Positions 1 through 10,400 of a stretch of DNA of 64,000 bases are shown piece after piece. The stretch is from assembly GCF_017377715.1 (NCBI RefSeq), contig NZ_JAFVMF010000001.1, positions 310,001 to 374,000 of the forward strand, in the 5' to 3' direction. Made by a program: the position numbers and the translations under genes. The first letter of the stretch is position 1. Every line of letters starts with the position of its first letter. The stretch comes from Acetobacter sacchari (GTDB lineage: Bacteria; Pseudomonadota; Alphaproteobacteria; Acetobacterales; Acetobacteraceae). The notes below the pieces were generated by a model. It was not told the DNA's origin and made no database searches. It saw nothing but the letters and a program-made list of their open reading frames with translations.

Positions 1-104
1 CGGTGCTCGGCCCGGCTGGCGCGGCCGGGGAGGGGGCGGCGACTGTAGCGCCTGTGACCGGACAGCCAGGCGTGGTAGCGGGTGACGCGGCGTCAGGTCG
101 TTGA
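1..104 (+). CDS. C-terminal end of an unidentified upstream protein (partial)
   Basis: An open frame enters from the left edge (codons in phase with base 3) and ends at TGA 102-104. The 33 visible residues are almost only Ala, Gly, Val, Pro and Thr, a low-complexity tail that gives no family. The stop codon overlaps the ATG of the next gene as TGATG, which argues that this is a real gene end and that the two genes are translationally coupled. Function cannot be stated from this fragment. Confidence 0.5.
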   Translation, partial: VLGPAGAAGEGAATVAPVTGQPGVVAGDAASGR

Positions 105-700
105 TGCCGCGGGCGTTCCGAAGAGGGAGAGTGCTGCTTCTGTTGGCCGTCATATGCGGGGCTGAGCCGATCTCTCGTAGTCTGGCTGCGGATGACGGTG
201 CGACAGGGCCGTTCGTGACTCCGTCGGTTGACGTCGATGTCCGGTATGAAATGGCGTCTCCCGATGGCGGGAAGCCGGTCGGCCAGCGTATGCGCTGGCA
301 GGTCTCTTCGCTGCGGCAGAGAATCGATCCGGAAGGATCGGCGGTCTACATGGTCACGTCCTGGCGCGACGGGACTCTGGCCGTCGTGGACACGCTGCAT
401 CGCCGACGGAGCGTCATGCCAGCCCCCGGTGCCGCCTTGACGCCGCCTGGGCAGGTCGCCCCGGGATCTTTTCAGCGTCTGGGTTCGGACATGGCGGCTG
501 GCCAGAGCTGCGTCCTCTGGCGCACCGCGGATCAGGATGGGCGACCGGTGGACGCGTGCTACACTGTGGACGGGATACTCGTGCGCGTATCGCAGCAGGG
601 GCAGGTAAAAGTGAACGCCGTGTCCGTCTCCAGAACGGCGCAATCCGATGACGTGTTCGCTGTGCCGTCTGACTTTGCCGTCGCGGCTCCGGCCCGCTGA
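104..700 (+). CDS. Secreted protein of unknown function, 198 aa
   Basis: The protein starts with a basic stretch and a hydrophobic core (LLLLAVICGA) ending near SLAADD, which looks like a Sec signal peptide of about 28 residues, so the mature part should be periplasmic. The rest is a mixed beta-rich sequence with no motif I recognise; a VRYEM strand near residue 47 and a Cys pair around residues 131 and 150 (QSCVLW and DACYTV) could form a disulfide. The ATG at 104 is chosen over the TTG at 101 because it overlaps the upstream stop (TGATG). I cannot assign a function. Confidence 0.7.
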   Translation: MPRAFRRGRVLLLLAVICGAEPISRSLAADDGATGPFVTPSVDVDVRYEMASPDGGKPVGQRMRWQVSSLRQRIDPEGSAVYMVTSWRDGTLAVVDTLHRRRSVMPAPGAALTPPGQVAPGSFQRLGSDMAAGQSCVLWRTADQDGRPVDACYTVDGILVRVSQQGQVKVNAVSVSRTAQSDDVFAVPSDFAVAAPAR

Positions 701-837
701 TATGACCCGGAGCAATTCGCGAGCGTCTTCCGCGGGGAAGGTGGAAGCGCCGTAGGCGGGAAGTCGGGTTTCGAGTCACCCGGCGGGATATCTGTGCAGG
801 CGACTTTCAATCTTCGAAGACCGCCTGCGCTGTGATG

Positions 838-1539
<702 letters not shown>

Positions 1540-2052
1540 GAAGGGCGTTCCTGATCTGTCGCGCCGCGCCCGTTGATCACGGTGCGGCGTGGGCATGATT
1601 TCGCGATATTATGGCGGGACGATGAACGCATGTTCGTCGTGGCGGGAGGCGGCTTTTGCTCCTGATGTCACAGGTCCGGCGGATAAAGCCGTGTTTGCAT
1701 TTATGGAGAGGTGAGCGGGACATATGTTTCGGTCTGACGGTCGTGGCCTGAGAGGCTGCTCGTCGTCCGGAAAATTGTTCCACACTGTAAAGATGTCAGT
1801 AAGCACGCGACCTTGTTTCGGGCGAGAGGCGTTCTGCGTTCGTCATTTATGTTCATCGTGAGGGTTGGTGCGAGCTCAGCCGACTGTTGTGAAAATCGAC
1901 CCGTTCCGCCGAACTCCGCCCTGTGAGGGGAAGCAGGTACGTCGTCGCTGTTGTCTGGATTGCATCCGTCATTTGGATCTCGGGGGATTTACGCACTTTT
2001 GTGCGCAGTCCGGCGCGGCGCCGCCCAGGTGTGACGTGGACTATTAAATGCA
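1540..2052. other. Gene-free stretch between the SH3 protein and manC
   Basis: Several short open frames occur on both strands, but none has a convincing ribosome site, codon pattern or recognisable product, and the longest plus-strand one runs through the manC terminator. The 5' part presumably holds the promoter of the SH3 protein gene. I see no RNA gene here. Confidence 0.5.
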
Positions 2053-2078
2053 AAAAGGCGGCCCGAAGGCCGCCTTTT
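2053..2078 (-). terminator. Rho-independent terminator of manC (bidirectional shape)
   Basis: An 11-bp perfect inverted repeat (AAAAGGCGGCC, loop CGAA, GGCCGCCTTTT) lies 23 bp past the manC stop. The flanking A and T runs are part of the stem, so it can terminate in both directions. Confidence 0.9.
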
Positions 2079-2100
2079 ATCGAATCGGGCGTGTCTGACG

Positions 2101-3579
2101 TCAGGTGCGGTTGTAGCTATCTTCGATACGCACGATGTCGTCTTCCCCGAGATATGAGCCGGTCTGGACCTCGATCAGCGTCAACGGGATTTTGCCGGGA
2201 TTCTCCATGCGGTGGATGCAGCCCTGGGGCAGGTAGATGCTCTCGTTCTCACGAACCAGAACCTTGTCCTCGTCGCGAGTCACCAGCGCTACGCCGCCGA
2301 CGACAACCCAGTGTTCCGCGCGGTGGAAATGCTTCTGCAGCGAGAGCTTCTGGCCAGGTTGGACGACGATCCGCTTCACCTGGAAACGGTCGTTCTGGAT
2401 CAGGCTCTCGTAGAAGCCCCAGGGGCGATAGCAGCGGTTATGGACCGCCGCCTCGGGACGCTTCTCACGCTTTAGACGATCGACGACTTTTTTGACATCC
2501 TGCGCCTTATCGCGATGCGTGACCAGTACGGCGTCTTCCGTAACGACTACGATCGCGTCCTCGACGCCCGCAACCGCCGTCAGCAATTTATCGGACCGGA
2601 CGTAGCAGTTCGCCGAATCTTCGATCAATACGTCGCCGATGCTGACATTGCCGTGCGAGTCTTTGCCGCTGATGTCCCACAGGGCGTCCCAGCTGCCGAC
2701 GTCCGACCAACCGAGATCGGCTGGCACGACCGCAACGTGTGCGCTCTTTTCCGCGATCGCGTAGTCGATCGAGATATCAGGCACGCGCTTGAATTCATCT
2801 GCCCCAAGGCGCTCGAAATCCAGATCGCTGGCGCGGGCGGCATAGGATGCGCGGACGCCTTCCATCACCTTCGGCGCGTGCTGCTCCATTTCACGGATCA
2901 GGGTGTCAGCCCGGAACACGAACATGCCGGAGTTCCAGAGGTAATCGCCTGAGTCGATGAACTCTTCGGCCTGTTTCACGCCCGGTTTTTCCCGGAACGC
3001 CTTGACTTGCGACAGGCCCGGGACGCCGGGCACCGGCGCGCCCGTCTCGATGTAACCGTAGCCGGTTTCGGGGCGTGTCGGGTGCATGCCAAAGGTCACG
3101 ACCATTCCGCGCTCCGCGCCGGCGACGGCCAGATCCATCGCCGCAGGCAGGGCGCCGGATTTGGTCATCGCTGCATCGGCCGCCATCATCCAAAGCACCG
3201 CACCGGGGTCGGTCTCTGCAACGAGCAACGCGGCGGCGGCGATGGCGGGGGCGGAATTGCGCCCTATGGGCTCCAGCAGAATGCGTGCGTGCTCGACTCC
3301 TGCTTCCCGAAGCTGCTCGGCGATCAGGAAGCGATGCTCCTCGTTACAGACGATGATTGGTGAGGCGAGGGAGACCTGTCTGGCCCTCGCTACCGTTTCC
3401 TGAAGCAGCGAATATTCGCTCAGCAGAGGCCAAAGTTGCTTGGGAAAGCTGGCGCGCGACATCGGCCAGAGACGCGTTCCTGATCCTCCCGAAAGGATGA
3501 CCGGAACGACAGTGACGCCGGAACCAGGCGTCGGTGACGTCTGCTCGGTCAACGGCTTCAGTTCGGGGGAATCAAGCAT
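2101..3579 (-). CDS. manC: Mannose-1-phosphate guanylyltransferase / mannose-6-phosphate isomerase (bifunctional), 492 aa
   Basis: This enzyme makes GDP-mannose, the donor for mannose, rhamnose and fucose residues of exopolysaccharide and lipopolysaccharide; the C-terminal half interconverts fructose-6-P and mannose-6-P. The N-terminal nucleotidyltransferase shows VILSGGSGTRLWPMSR near residue 27 and the FREKPG signature near residue 195. The C-terminal cupin (from about residue 370) has RPWGFYESL, PGQKLSLQKHFHRAEHW and the metal-binding His cluster. Length is normal for the fused AlgA/ManC type. The ATG at 3579 follows GGAG. It is a single gene with its own terminator; no polysaccharide cluster is visible next to it. 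Confidence 0.96.
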   Translation of the reverse strand: MLDSPELKPLTEQTSPTPGSGVTVVPVILSGGSGTRLWPMSRASFPKQLWPLLSEYSLLQETVARARQVSLASPIIVCNEEHRFLIAEQLREAGVEHARILLEPIGRNSAPAIAAAALLVAETDPGAVLWMMAADAAMTKSGALPAAMDLAVAGAERGMVVTFGMHPTRPETGYGYIETGAPVPGVPGLSQVKAFREKPGVKQAEEFIDSGDYLWNSGMFVFRADTLIREMEQHAPKVMEGVRASYAARASDLDFERLGADEFKRVPDISIDYAIAEKSAHVAVVPADLGWSDVGSWDALWDISGKDSHGNVSIGDVLIEDSANCYVRSDKLLTAVAGVEDAIVVVTEDAVLVTHRDKAQDVKKVVDRLKREKRPEAAVHNRCYRPWGFYESLIQNDRFQVKRIVVQPGQKLSLQKHFHRAEHWVVVGGVALVTRDEDKVLVRENESIYLPQGCIHRMENPGKIPLTLIEVQTGSYLGEDDIVRIEDSYNRT

Positions 3580-3788
3580 TGCGTTTCATTCTCCATGCGC
3601 GAAACGGAAAGTCCGCTGAGTATCCTGCAAGGTAAGATTTGCGCCGCAGGAACTGGCCGTACATGACGCGCTCAGAAACCCGTGCGGTTCAAAGAGGAGG
3701 CTGGCGGCCTACCGAATTCAGGGTAACAGAATCTTTTTTTGGCTGCGAGTGCGCCTGACAGTCAGGCAGCGATAATTACGCGTCAATA

Positions 3789-4100
3789 TTATCCTCGATG
3801 TCGGGCGTGTTTTCCCGGCATACACCGCCCCTTGGCGTCAGTGTAATACATCGCGTGACCAACTGGGGCGAAAAGTCGCCCGCCATGGCCGATCGGACGC
3901 ATGGATCGGTTATGGGCGGGAATCACCGCGCCTGCAGAAAGGCACCCCCGCAGCATGAAGTGGTGTTTCTTGGTATGAGTGTGCGCGGCGCGCGTGCGTG
4001 CTGTGGTGTGAGCGGCTGCGACGCTGACAGTCAGCCACAAAATGGCGCAAACTGCGACGGCAGGCATCGCCCGCGCCGGATCATGGAGCGGGGCTATCAT
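3789..4100 (-). CDS. Possible small secreted protein, 103 aa (hypothetical)
   Basis: A minus-strand frame of up to 133 residues contains a hydrophobic core (VAVCAILWLTVSVAAAH) that could be a signal peptide, followed by a Thr/His/Arg-rich segment and a stretch with GHGGRLFAPVGHAMYY. The start is uncertain: ATGs at 4190, 4100 and 4067 are all possible and none has a strong ribosome site. The remaining 740-bp gap between manC and ihfB (3580-4319) otherwise contains only shadow frames. I do not recognise the product, and the frame could be spurious. Confidence 0.35.
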   Translation of the reverse strand: MIAPLHDPARAMPAVAVCAILWLTVSVAAAHTTARTRAAHTHTKKHHFMLRGCLSAGAVIPAHNRSMRPIGHGGRLFAPVGHAMYYTDAKGRCMPGKHARHRG

Positions 4101-4283
4101 CCGCCGGCCGTGCGGTCGGTGGAGCAGCGGAGCGGTCCAGAGGGTCAGGCGTGATGGACGAATCATAATCCCATGTCTCAAATCGATCATGAGGTAATGA
4201 CGAGCGGTGCGCCCTGTCTATATTTTTATTATTCCTGACGGGGGCAGGTGAGCACTTTACGCTAAACAGACCAAGGCGCGGTC

Positions 4284-4314
4284 AAAAAAAGCGCCATCCG
4301 CCGACGTCAGGCTA
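4284..4314 (-). terminator. Probable terminator after ihfB
   Basis: On the minus strand a short imperfect stem (AGCC ... GGCGCT) is followed by a run of seven T residues (plus-strand A run 4284-4290) starting 6 bp after the ihfB stop. The stem is weak, so this is a moderate call. Confidence 0.4.
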
Positions 4315-4319
4315 TCGGG

Positions 4320-4622
4320 TCAGCCTTCTTTCTTGGGCAGGCCTCCGGTATTGACCCGTTCGCGGAGTTCTTTGCCCGCCTTAAAAAACGGCACCACTTT
4401 CTCGTCTACAGCGACAGTGTCGCCAGTGCGGGGGTTGCGACCGGCGCGTGCGTTGCGTTTCTTCACTGTGAACGCGCCAAAGCCTCTAAGCTCGACGCGA
4501 TCGCCGCGCGCAAGAGCTCCGCCAATCTCGTTGAAGATGGTGTGGACGATCAGCTCAACGTCTTTAAGAAGAAGATGCGGATTTTCCGCAGCAATCTCGG
4601 CCACGAGTTCGGATCTGGTCAT
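4320..4622 (-). CDS. ihfB: Integration host factor, beta subunit, 100 aa
   Basis: IHF-beta pairs with IhfA to bend DNA at promoters, origins and recombination sites. The sequence starts [17 protein letters not shown], has the IHF/HU core [20 protein letters not shown] (residues about 41-60) and the minor-groove arm GRNPRTGD around the intercalating proline, then [17 protein letters not shown]. Length is typical. It lies 20 bp downstream of sppA on the same strand, so the two are probably co-transcribed, an arrangement common in alphaproteobacteria. Confidence 0.96.
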   Translation of the reverse strand: MTRSELVAEIAAENPHLLLKDVELIVHTIFNEIGGALARGDRVELRGFGAFTVKKRNARAGRNPRTGDTVAVDEKVVPFFKAGKELRERVNTGGLPKKEG

Positions 4623-4642
4623 CGCGTCCCTCTCGATGGGGG

Positions 4643-5599
4643 CTAAGGTTTCCAGATCGCAACGGGGCCGTCAATGCCAAGCGTTTCGTTTTGCAGCAAT
4701 TCTTCGGCGCCGAAACCGAAAAGTGTGGCGAAGGAGCCGCCGATCATACCGAGCAGGCGGTGGCGGAGAGAGAACTGTTTCGACTTCTCGCCGATTGTCT
4801 CAATTTTTGCATCTTCTGGAAGCGCGCACAGCTTGGCAAGGGACGCTTTGGCGTCGTCTTCGTCACCGAGGCTATCGATCAGGCCGAGAGCAAGAGCCTG
4901 CTGGCCAGTGTAGGGCCGTCCATCCGCGAGTGCTTTCACTTTTTCTTCCGGCATATGTCGCCCGGTAGCCACCATGGTCACAAACTGTTCAAACAGGTTG
5001 TTCACCACCCCCTGAAGCATGGTTCGGCCCTCAGGAGAGAGGGGTTTAACCATTGACGGTTGTCCTTTGAGCGGACCGGACACGAGTTCGTCCACCGAGA
5101 CGCCCACCTTGTCCAGAAGGCTGGACACATCCGGCGATTGCATCAGAACGCCGATTGAACCGGTCAACGTGCCCCGCTGGGCGAAGATGCGTTTTGCGGG
5201 AACGGCAATCATGTAACCTGCCGACGCGCCCATTCCCCCCATGGTCACGACGACAGGCTTCATTTTAGCGAAACGTTCGACAGCGTCGTGAAGCGCCTCT
5301 CCCCCCGTGACGGCGCCCCCTGGACTGTCGATATCGAGTAAAAGCCCCTTTATGGAACTGTCTTTTTCCGCGGTTTTCAGCGCGCGCGTCATAAGCGACA
5401 CGTCGGAGCCTATCGTACCGTGGACCTTGAGACGCGCCAGATGCGGGCCGAGCGGCGATGCATGTCGGTGGACGGAGACGCCTGCGACAAGTAGCGCGAC
5501 GCTGAACGCCGCGACAGACGCCCCGCGCCACAGCCGAAGACGACGCCGATAAAGGGCGCTGACCACGGCTGCATCGACATCCTCGGTCATACGAACCAT
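4643..5599 (-). CDS. sppA: Signal peptide peptidase SppA, short form, 318 aa
   Basis: A membrane-anchored serine protease that degrades cleaved signal peptides. One N-terminal transmembrane segment ([15 protein letters not shown], about residues 30-44) anchors the S49 protease domain. Visible family motifs are [16 protein letters not shown], the nucleophile region [15 protein letters not shown] and [10 protein letters not shown]. Its length matches the short, single-domain alphaproteobacterial form rather than the 600-residue E. coli enzyme. ATGs at 5599 and 5590 are both possible; GGAG lies just upstream. ihfB follows on the same strand. Confidence 0.93.
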   Translation of the reverse strand: MVRMTEDVDAAVVSALYRRRLRLWRGASVAAFSVALLVAGVSVHRHASPLGPHLARLKVHGTIGSDVSLMTRALKTAEKDSSIKGLLLDIDSPGGAVTGGEALHDAVERFAKMKPVVVTMGGMGASAGYMIAVPAKRIFAQRGTLTGSIGVLMQSPDVSSLLDKVGVSVDELVSGPLKGQPSMVKPLSPEGRTMLQGVVNNLFEQFVTMVATGRHMPEEKVKALADGRPYTGQQALALGLIDSLGDEDDAKASLAKLCALPEDAKIETIGEKSKQFSLRHRLLGMIGGSFATLFGFGAEELLQNETLGIDGPVAIWKP

Positions 5600-5672
5600 T
5601 TACTCCAGTTTCTGTACACAACGCGTGATCCGGACGCTCGTTTAAGAGCGCCTGGACCGTCAAGGCTGCTGT

Positions 5673-6164
5673 TTAGCCTGGCGACTGAGGCTTGCGCCCG
5701 CGTTTGCGCGGAGCGACCGCCTCGTCGTCCTCGCTGACACTCGCCGCAGGCGCACTGGTCGCCGCGCTGATCTTGCGGCCAAGGCCGATCTCGCGAGCGA
5801 GTGTCGAACGGCGCTCGGCGTAATTCGGCGCGACCATCGGATAGTCGGTGGGCAGGCCCCAACGCTCACGGTATTGCTCGGGGGTCATGCCGTAGGCGCT
5901 CTGAAGATGCCGCTTCAGCATCTTGAGTTTTTTTCCGTCTTCAAGGCAGACGATGTAATCTGGGAATACCGAACGCTTGATGGGAACGGCGGGCTGCAGC
6001 TTCTCGGGCTCCGGCGCGGCCTGACCGGCGGCCTCAAGAGCTGTGTATACGTCGCGGATAAGGGCAGGCAAAGCTTCCGACGCAAAAGTATTGTTCGAAA
6101 CATGCGCGGAAACGATCTGTGCAGTCAGGTCAAGAAGGGGGGAGCCCTGCTTTATCTCAGTCAT
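5673..6164 (-). CDS. mucR: MucR/Ros family zinc-finger transcriptional regulator, 163 aa
   Basis: MucR proteins are global, H-NS-like silencers of alphaproteobacteria that bind AT-rich promoters and control exopolysaccharide, motility and cell-cycle genes. The N-terminal third (SPLLDLTAQIVSAHVSNNT) is the oligomerisation part. The finger at about residues 72-90 reads VCLEDGKKLKMLKRHL: the second zinc-ligand Cys of Ros is Asp here, the Cys-Asp-His-His variant known from some rhizobial Ros homologues. It continues GMTPEQYRERWGLP. The ATG at 6164 has GGAG six bases upstream and is preferred over the longer frame from 6215. The C-terminal tail is basic and Pro-rich (RKRGRKPQ). It sits beside an unusually AT-rich gap that may contain its own binding sites. 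Confidence 0.93.
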   Translation of the reverse strand: MTEIKQGSPLLDLTAQIVSAHVSNNTFASEALPALIRDVYTALEAAGQAAPEPEKLQPAVPIKRSVFPDYIVCLEDGKKLKMLKRHLQSAYGMTPEQYRERWGLPTDYPMVAPNYAERRSTLAREIGLGRKISAATSAPAASVSEDDEAVAPRKRGRKPQSPG

Positions 6165-7087
6165 GAAAAACTCCGTTACGTTCGGATGACTTGGCTCTTC
6201 GGTCAGAAGAGCCATCAGTTTTTGGGGAAAACGTGGAATCGAACGGTTGACAAATAATCGCAGCGCGCTTTCACCGCAATACCGTTTGTGAAAGTTTTTC
6301 GAGATACTTTTTCTGTTCTGCGATATCCGAATTTACACCGTATGAAGCGAAAAAACATGATCAAACCGCCACTGAAGGGTGATTGTTCTATGGGTTGAAC
6401 AGTTTTTTGGATGACTTCAACCGCTGATTTTCTTCTGACTGCATGCCGCGAATTTGAAACGAAAAGGAATTTTGCTGCGCTGTCGGTGTAAAATTTTGCT
6501 TATGTCGGAGAGTTTTTTGATATCTCTCGCAGAGACAGATTCGATGTGACAGTCAGTTACGACTTGCGTATTGTCTGAAAAATTACGAATAAATGGTAGA
6601 GGGTGGATATTTTTGGGGTTACGGATTACATATTTTTGTTTTTTATCGTGCGTGTGTGATTGATTACTGTCGGTTTCTGTTTTTATTTTGTGTATTTTTT
6701 CTAAAATATTCAATAAATAATGCTGCGCGTCATGTTTAATTCGATAAATTATTTCCTTTTTCGGGATATGTCATTGAAGTTGTCGATAAATAGCAAATTT
6801 TTTGTAATGGTGCAGGGAATGCAGGCGCCGGCTGGGTCAGCTCAATCGAAGCAGAAATGCGTTTGAGTGGTCATTGCTCACTCTCTGGATTTCTTTGGCG
6901 CGTCGTTTGCGCATGGGAGCAAGGCAAAGATTTATTAAGAAAATTTTTAAATACAAACAGTGATCCCGGTGGCCTACGCAGACACGCAGCGCTGCTGCAC
7001 CGCAGCGGTATTGTAATTCAGAATATTTTGCAAAGGACTGCATAAGTTTTCCACGCCGCATCGCTCAGTCGAAAGCGTTGGCGCGAT
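6165..7087. other. AT-rich intergenic region upstream of mucR
   Basis: About 900 bp without a supported gene, clearly richer in A and T (especially 6280-6830) than the rest of the window. A minus-strand frame of 98 residues (6417-6713) exists but has no ribosome site, no motif and a Lys/Ile-rich composition that random AT-rich sequence would give, so I do not annotate it. The stretch would suit MucR-type binding and could hold the mucR promoter with long untranslated leader, or an unrecognised small RNA. Confidence 0.5.
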
Positions 7088-7141
7088 CAGGTCGGATAAT
7101 CAACCAGCTTGATGGGCTGGGCCATCCGACCTGCGCGTTTT
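7088..7141 (+). other. Strong nested hairpin followed by T run
   Basis: CAGGTCGGAT at 7088-7097 is exactly complementary to ATCCGACCTG at 7124-7133. Inside the 26-base loop, CCAGC (7104-7108) pairs with GCTGG (7116-7120). The plus strand continues CGCG and then TTTT. The shape suits the 3' end of a plus-strand transcript, yet no plus-strand gene precedes it; it also lies just after the stop of the small minus-strand gene at 7146-7280, where it could act as that gene's transcript end. Confidence 0.55.
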
Positions 7142-7145
7142 CTGG

Positions 7146-7280
7146 TTACTCTTTGCTGCGTTTTTTTAGAAAAAAGAAGACAGCGGCTCCGGCGGCGACA
7201 AGCCCCAGAACTTTCCTGCAGCAACGGCGGCCGGTGGTGTTCTCGCCGTTCTTGGAGGACGTTTTGCAGCACTTTAACAT
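7146..7280 (-). CDS. Small single-pass membrane peptide with two Cys pairs, 44 aa
   Basis: The reading frame starts ATG at 7280 behind a purine-rich stretch (GGAAGAGAAG) and encodes a cytosolic N terminus with CC at residues 4-5 and CC at residues 20-21, followed by a hydrophobic segment VLGLVAAGAAVFFFL (about 24-38) and a positively charged end KKRSKE. This layout, a charged head, one membrane helix and a basic tail, is typical of genuine bacterial small proteins. A hairpin lies directly downstream. I do not recognise a family; function is unknown. Confidence 0.55.
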   Translation of the reverse strand: MLKCCKTSSKNGENTTGRRCCRKVLGLVAAGAAVFFFLKKRSKE

Positions 7281-7450
7281 AGGGCGTTCTTCTCTTCCGT
7301 CATGTGGCTGTAGAATGTAAAGCAAACATGGAGCGCCGCCGTCAACGCGGCGTCACGCCTCTATATTCACACCTACGTAGTAAACTTAAGGTATTGGGCT
7401 GCATCCGCCAATTGTGTTAAAAAAAATTATAAATCTATACAGAAAGCGCG

Positions 7451-10400
7451 TTAAGCAGGTTTGGAACGCAGTGTCCTCGTTCCACCGTCGCGTTTCCGCC
7501 ATAGTCCGGCGACGCGCCGTCTCAAACCTTCCATCAGTAGATAAACGGCGGGCGTCGAATACAGTGTCAGCAACTGACTCATGGTAAGGCCGCCCACCAC
7601 GGCGATCCCGAGAGGGCGTCGCAGTTCCGCGCCATATCCGTTGCCCAGCACCAGTGGAACCGCGCCGAGAGCGGCGGCGAGCGTCGTCATCAGGATTGGT
7701 CGAAACCGTTTGTGGCAGGCTTCGCGGATCGCCGCCTGCGGGGTCATGCCGCCCTCACGCTCGGCTTGCAGCGCAAAGTCGATCATCAGGATCGCGTTCT
7801 TCTTGACGATGCCGATCAGCAGGATCACGCCGATCATGGCGATCAGCGAGAAGGACTGGCCCGTGACCCATAAAGCGAGCACTGCCCCAATCGCGGCCGA
7901 AGGCAGCGTGGACAGGATCGTCAATGGATGGACGTAGCTTTCGTAAAGCACGCCCAACGTCACGTACATCGTCGCCAGGGCGGCGATGAAGACAAGGAGC
8001 TCGTTGATCAGCGTCTTGTTGAAATCCGCCGCCCGGCCGGTGAAGCCGCCCTGAATTTCAGCAGGCATGTGAATGAGGGTCCGCACGCGCTTGATCTCGG
8101 TTTCCGCATCGCTGATTCCCTTGCCTTTAGGCAGGTTGAACGAGACCGTCCCCGACACGAAGCTGTCGGTGTGGCTGATGCTCAGCGGCGTCGGCAAATA
8201 CGATAAAGATGCGACGGTCGTGAGCGGCACCATTGTTTCGGAGGACGACGAGACTGCCGACCCGTTTGAGGCGCCGTTTCCGCCCGCCAGTCGGTTGGCG
8301 ATCTGATTGCGGAAAGATTGCTGGCTAAGCGAGGCCTGCTTGGATTCCGTGGTGTCGGGGAGTTTAACGCGTATCGAGTTCGACACCGTGCCGCCGCCTG
8401 CCGTGCCGCCAGAGGTTGAAACCCACATACTGTTGAGGATGTCGGGGCTCTGACGGTAACGCGCCGCAGCTTCCATGACGACATAATAGGTCGTAAGCGG
8501 CGTCGAAATACTGGACGCCGTCCGTTGGCCGTAAGCGTCCTCAAGCGCGTTGCCGATCAACTGGGGGGTGATCAGGCGCCGCGCGGCGTTGTCGCGATCG
8601 ATATTCACATGAACCGAAGCGCCAGTGTTCTGGATGTCGGTGCTGACGTCCTTGAGGATCGCGTTGTTGCGCAATGCTTCCGCCAGTCGGGGCACCCAGA
8701 CGTAGACGTCGTCTGCGTTCTCTCCGTGGAAGACATAGTTGTAATTGCCCCTGTGCTGGCGTCCGCCGCCGCCGTTCACGTCGCCGGAGTTGGAAATATG
8801 CGCGTCCAGCCCGGCAATGTCGGCGACGCGTTTCTGAACGCGCGCAGCGATCGTTTCCGGGGTTTCGCTGCGCGTGGATTTGTCAGTCAGCTCGGAGAAG
8901 GCTTCGGCCTCGTTCGCGGCGTCGTCTCCCGTGAACGCGACGACCGACGTAACCTGCCGGTCCGTCATCATGGCGTCGACCACGGCGCGGGTCTTTGTCG
9001 ACACTGACGAGAAGGAGCTGGTTTCGTCCGCATGTAGGTAGGCGGAGAGCAGCGCGATGTCTTCGGCGGGCAGGATGGTTTTTGGCATCACGATGATGAC
9101 GGCGACCGTCGCCACCAGACTCAGCGGGAGAGAAGCAAGCACCAGCCAGCGGTGGCGAAGCGTGCGGTCGAGCGAGCGCATGTAGAGGCCGACCATCGCG
9201 TTCAGCGTGCTCTCCACTGCGTCGAACGCGAGATGCGCCAACCGCGCCAGACCTGAACCCTGCTGCGCCGGGCCGCCATGGTGCACCTCAAGGAGGTATG
9301 CGCACATCATTGGCGTAAGGCTGAGCGAGAGTAGCAGTGAGATTGAGACTGCGGTCGCCAGCGTCATCGCGAATTCGAAGAATATCTTGCCAGCCGTGCC
9401 ACTCAGCAGCAGCAACGGCAGGAACACCGCGATGAGCGAGATGGTGATCGACAGCACGGTGAAGGATATTTCTCGCGATCCGAGAATCGCGGCTTCCATT
9501 CGATCCATGCCGTCTTCCATGTGACGGGCGATGTTTTCGACGACGACGATGGCGTCGTCCACGACGAAGCCGGTCGCGATGGTCAGCGCCATCAGCGACA
9601 GAGTGTCGAGCGAGAATCCGAGCAGATGCATGATCGCGATGGAGCCAGCCAGCGACACCGGTACGGTGACGGCAGGTATGAGCGTCGAACGCCATGAACG
9701 CAGGAAGGCGAGCACGACGATGACGACCAGAGCCACGGAGATCAGCAACGTCAGTTGTGTGTCGGCCAGCGCTGAACGGATGCTCTTCGACATGTCATCG
9801 AGCAATGTGAGCTTCACGTCGCCGGGCAGCACGCTCTGCAACATCGGCGCGTGGGCCTTGATCTGGTCCGTGACCTCGATAACGTTCGCGCCCGGTTGAG
9901 GGCGGATGATGGCGATAACGGCGGGTTGGCCGTCGAACCATGCGGCCTGGCGTTCGTTCTGCGGCCCGTCGCTGACTGTTGCGATATCGGTCAGGCGGAT
10001 CGGACGGTTGTTGCGATACCCGACGACGAGGTCGCGATATTGCGCCGCCTCTCGCGCCTGATCGTTGGTGGCGAGCGTCATGCGAAGGCCACCGGCGTCG
10101 ATGAAGCCCTTCGGCGTGTTGGCGTTCGCCGACGCCAGCGCGGAACGGATGTCCTCAAAACCGAGTCCGAACTTGTAAAGTGCGTAGGGGTTCATTTCGA
10201 CCCGGACGGACGGCTTTGCGACGCCCTCCGTCTGCACCCAGCCGACGCCGCGAATACCCGCGAGTTGCGGCATAAGTCGCGTTTCGGCGAAGTCGCGGAG
10301 TTTGATCAGCGGACGCGTGTCGGAGGTCAGGGCGGCGATGATGATCGGATTGTCGCTTGGGTTGGCCTTGTAATATTGCGGATTGTCGATGAGCGTGCTC

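Noticed and set aside
1923..2495. Plus-strand frame of 190 residues
   Set aside because: It runs through the manC terminator and antisense to the end of manC; composition is Arg/Ser-rich shadow sequence.
6417..6713. Minus-strand frame of 98 residues in the AT-rich gap
   Set aside because: No ribosome site or family motif; AT-rich DNA gives such Lys/Ile-rich frames by chance.
7334..7352. Hairpin CGCCGC / GCGGCG as terminator
   Set aside because: Short stem with no T run on either strand and no gene end close enough to need it.
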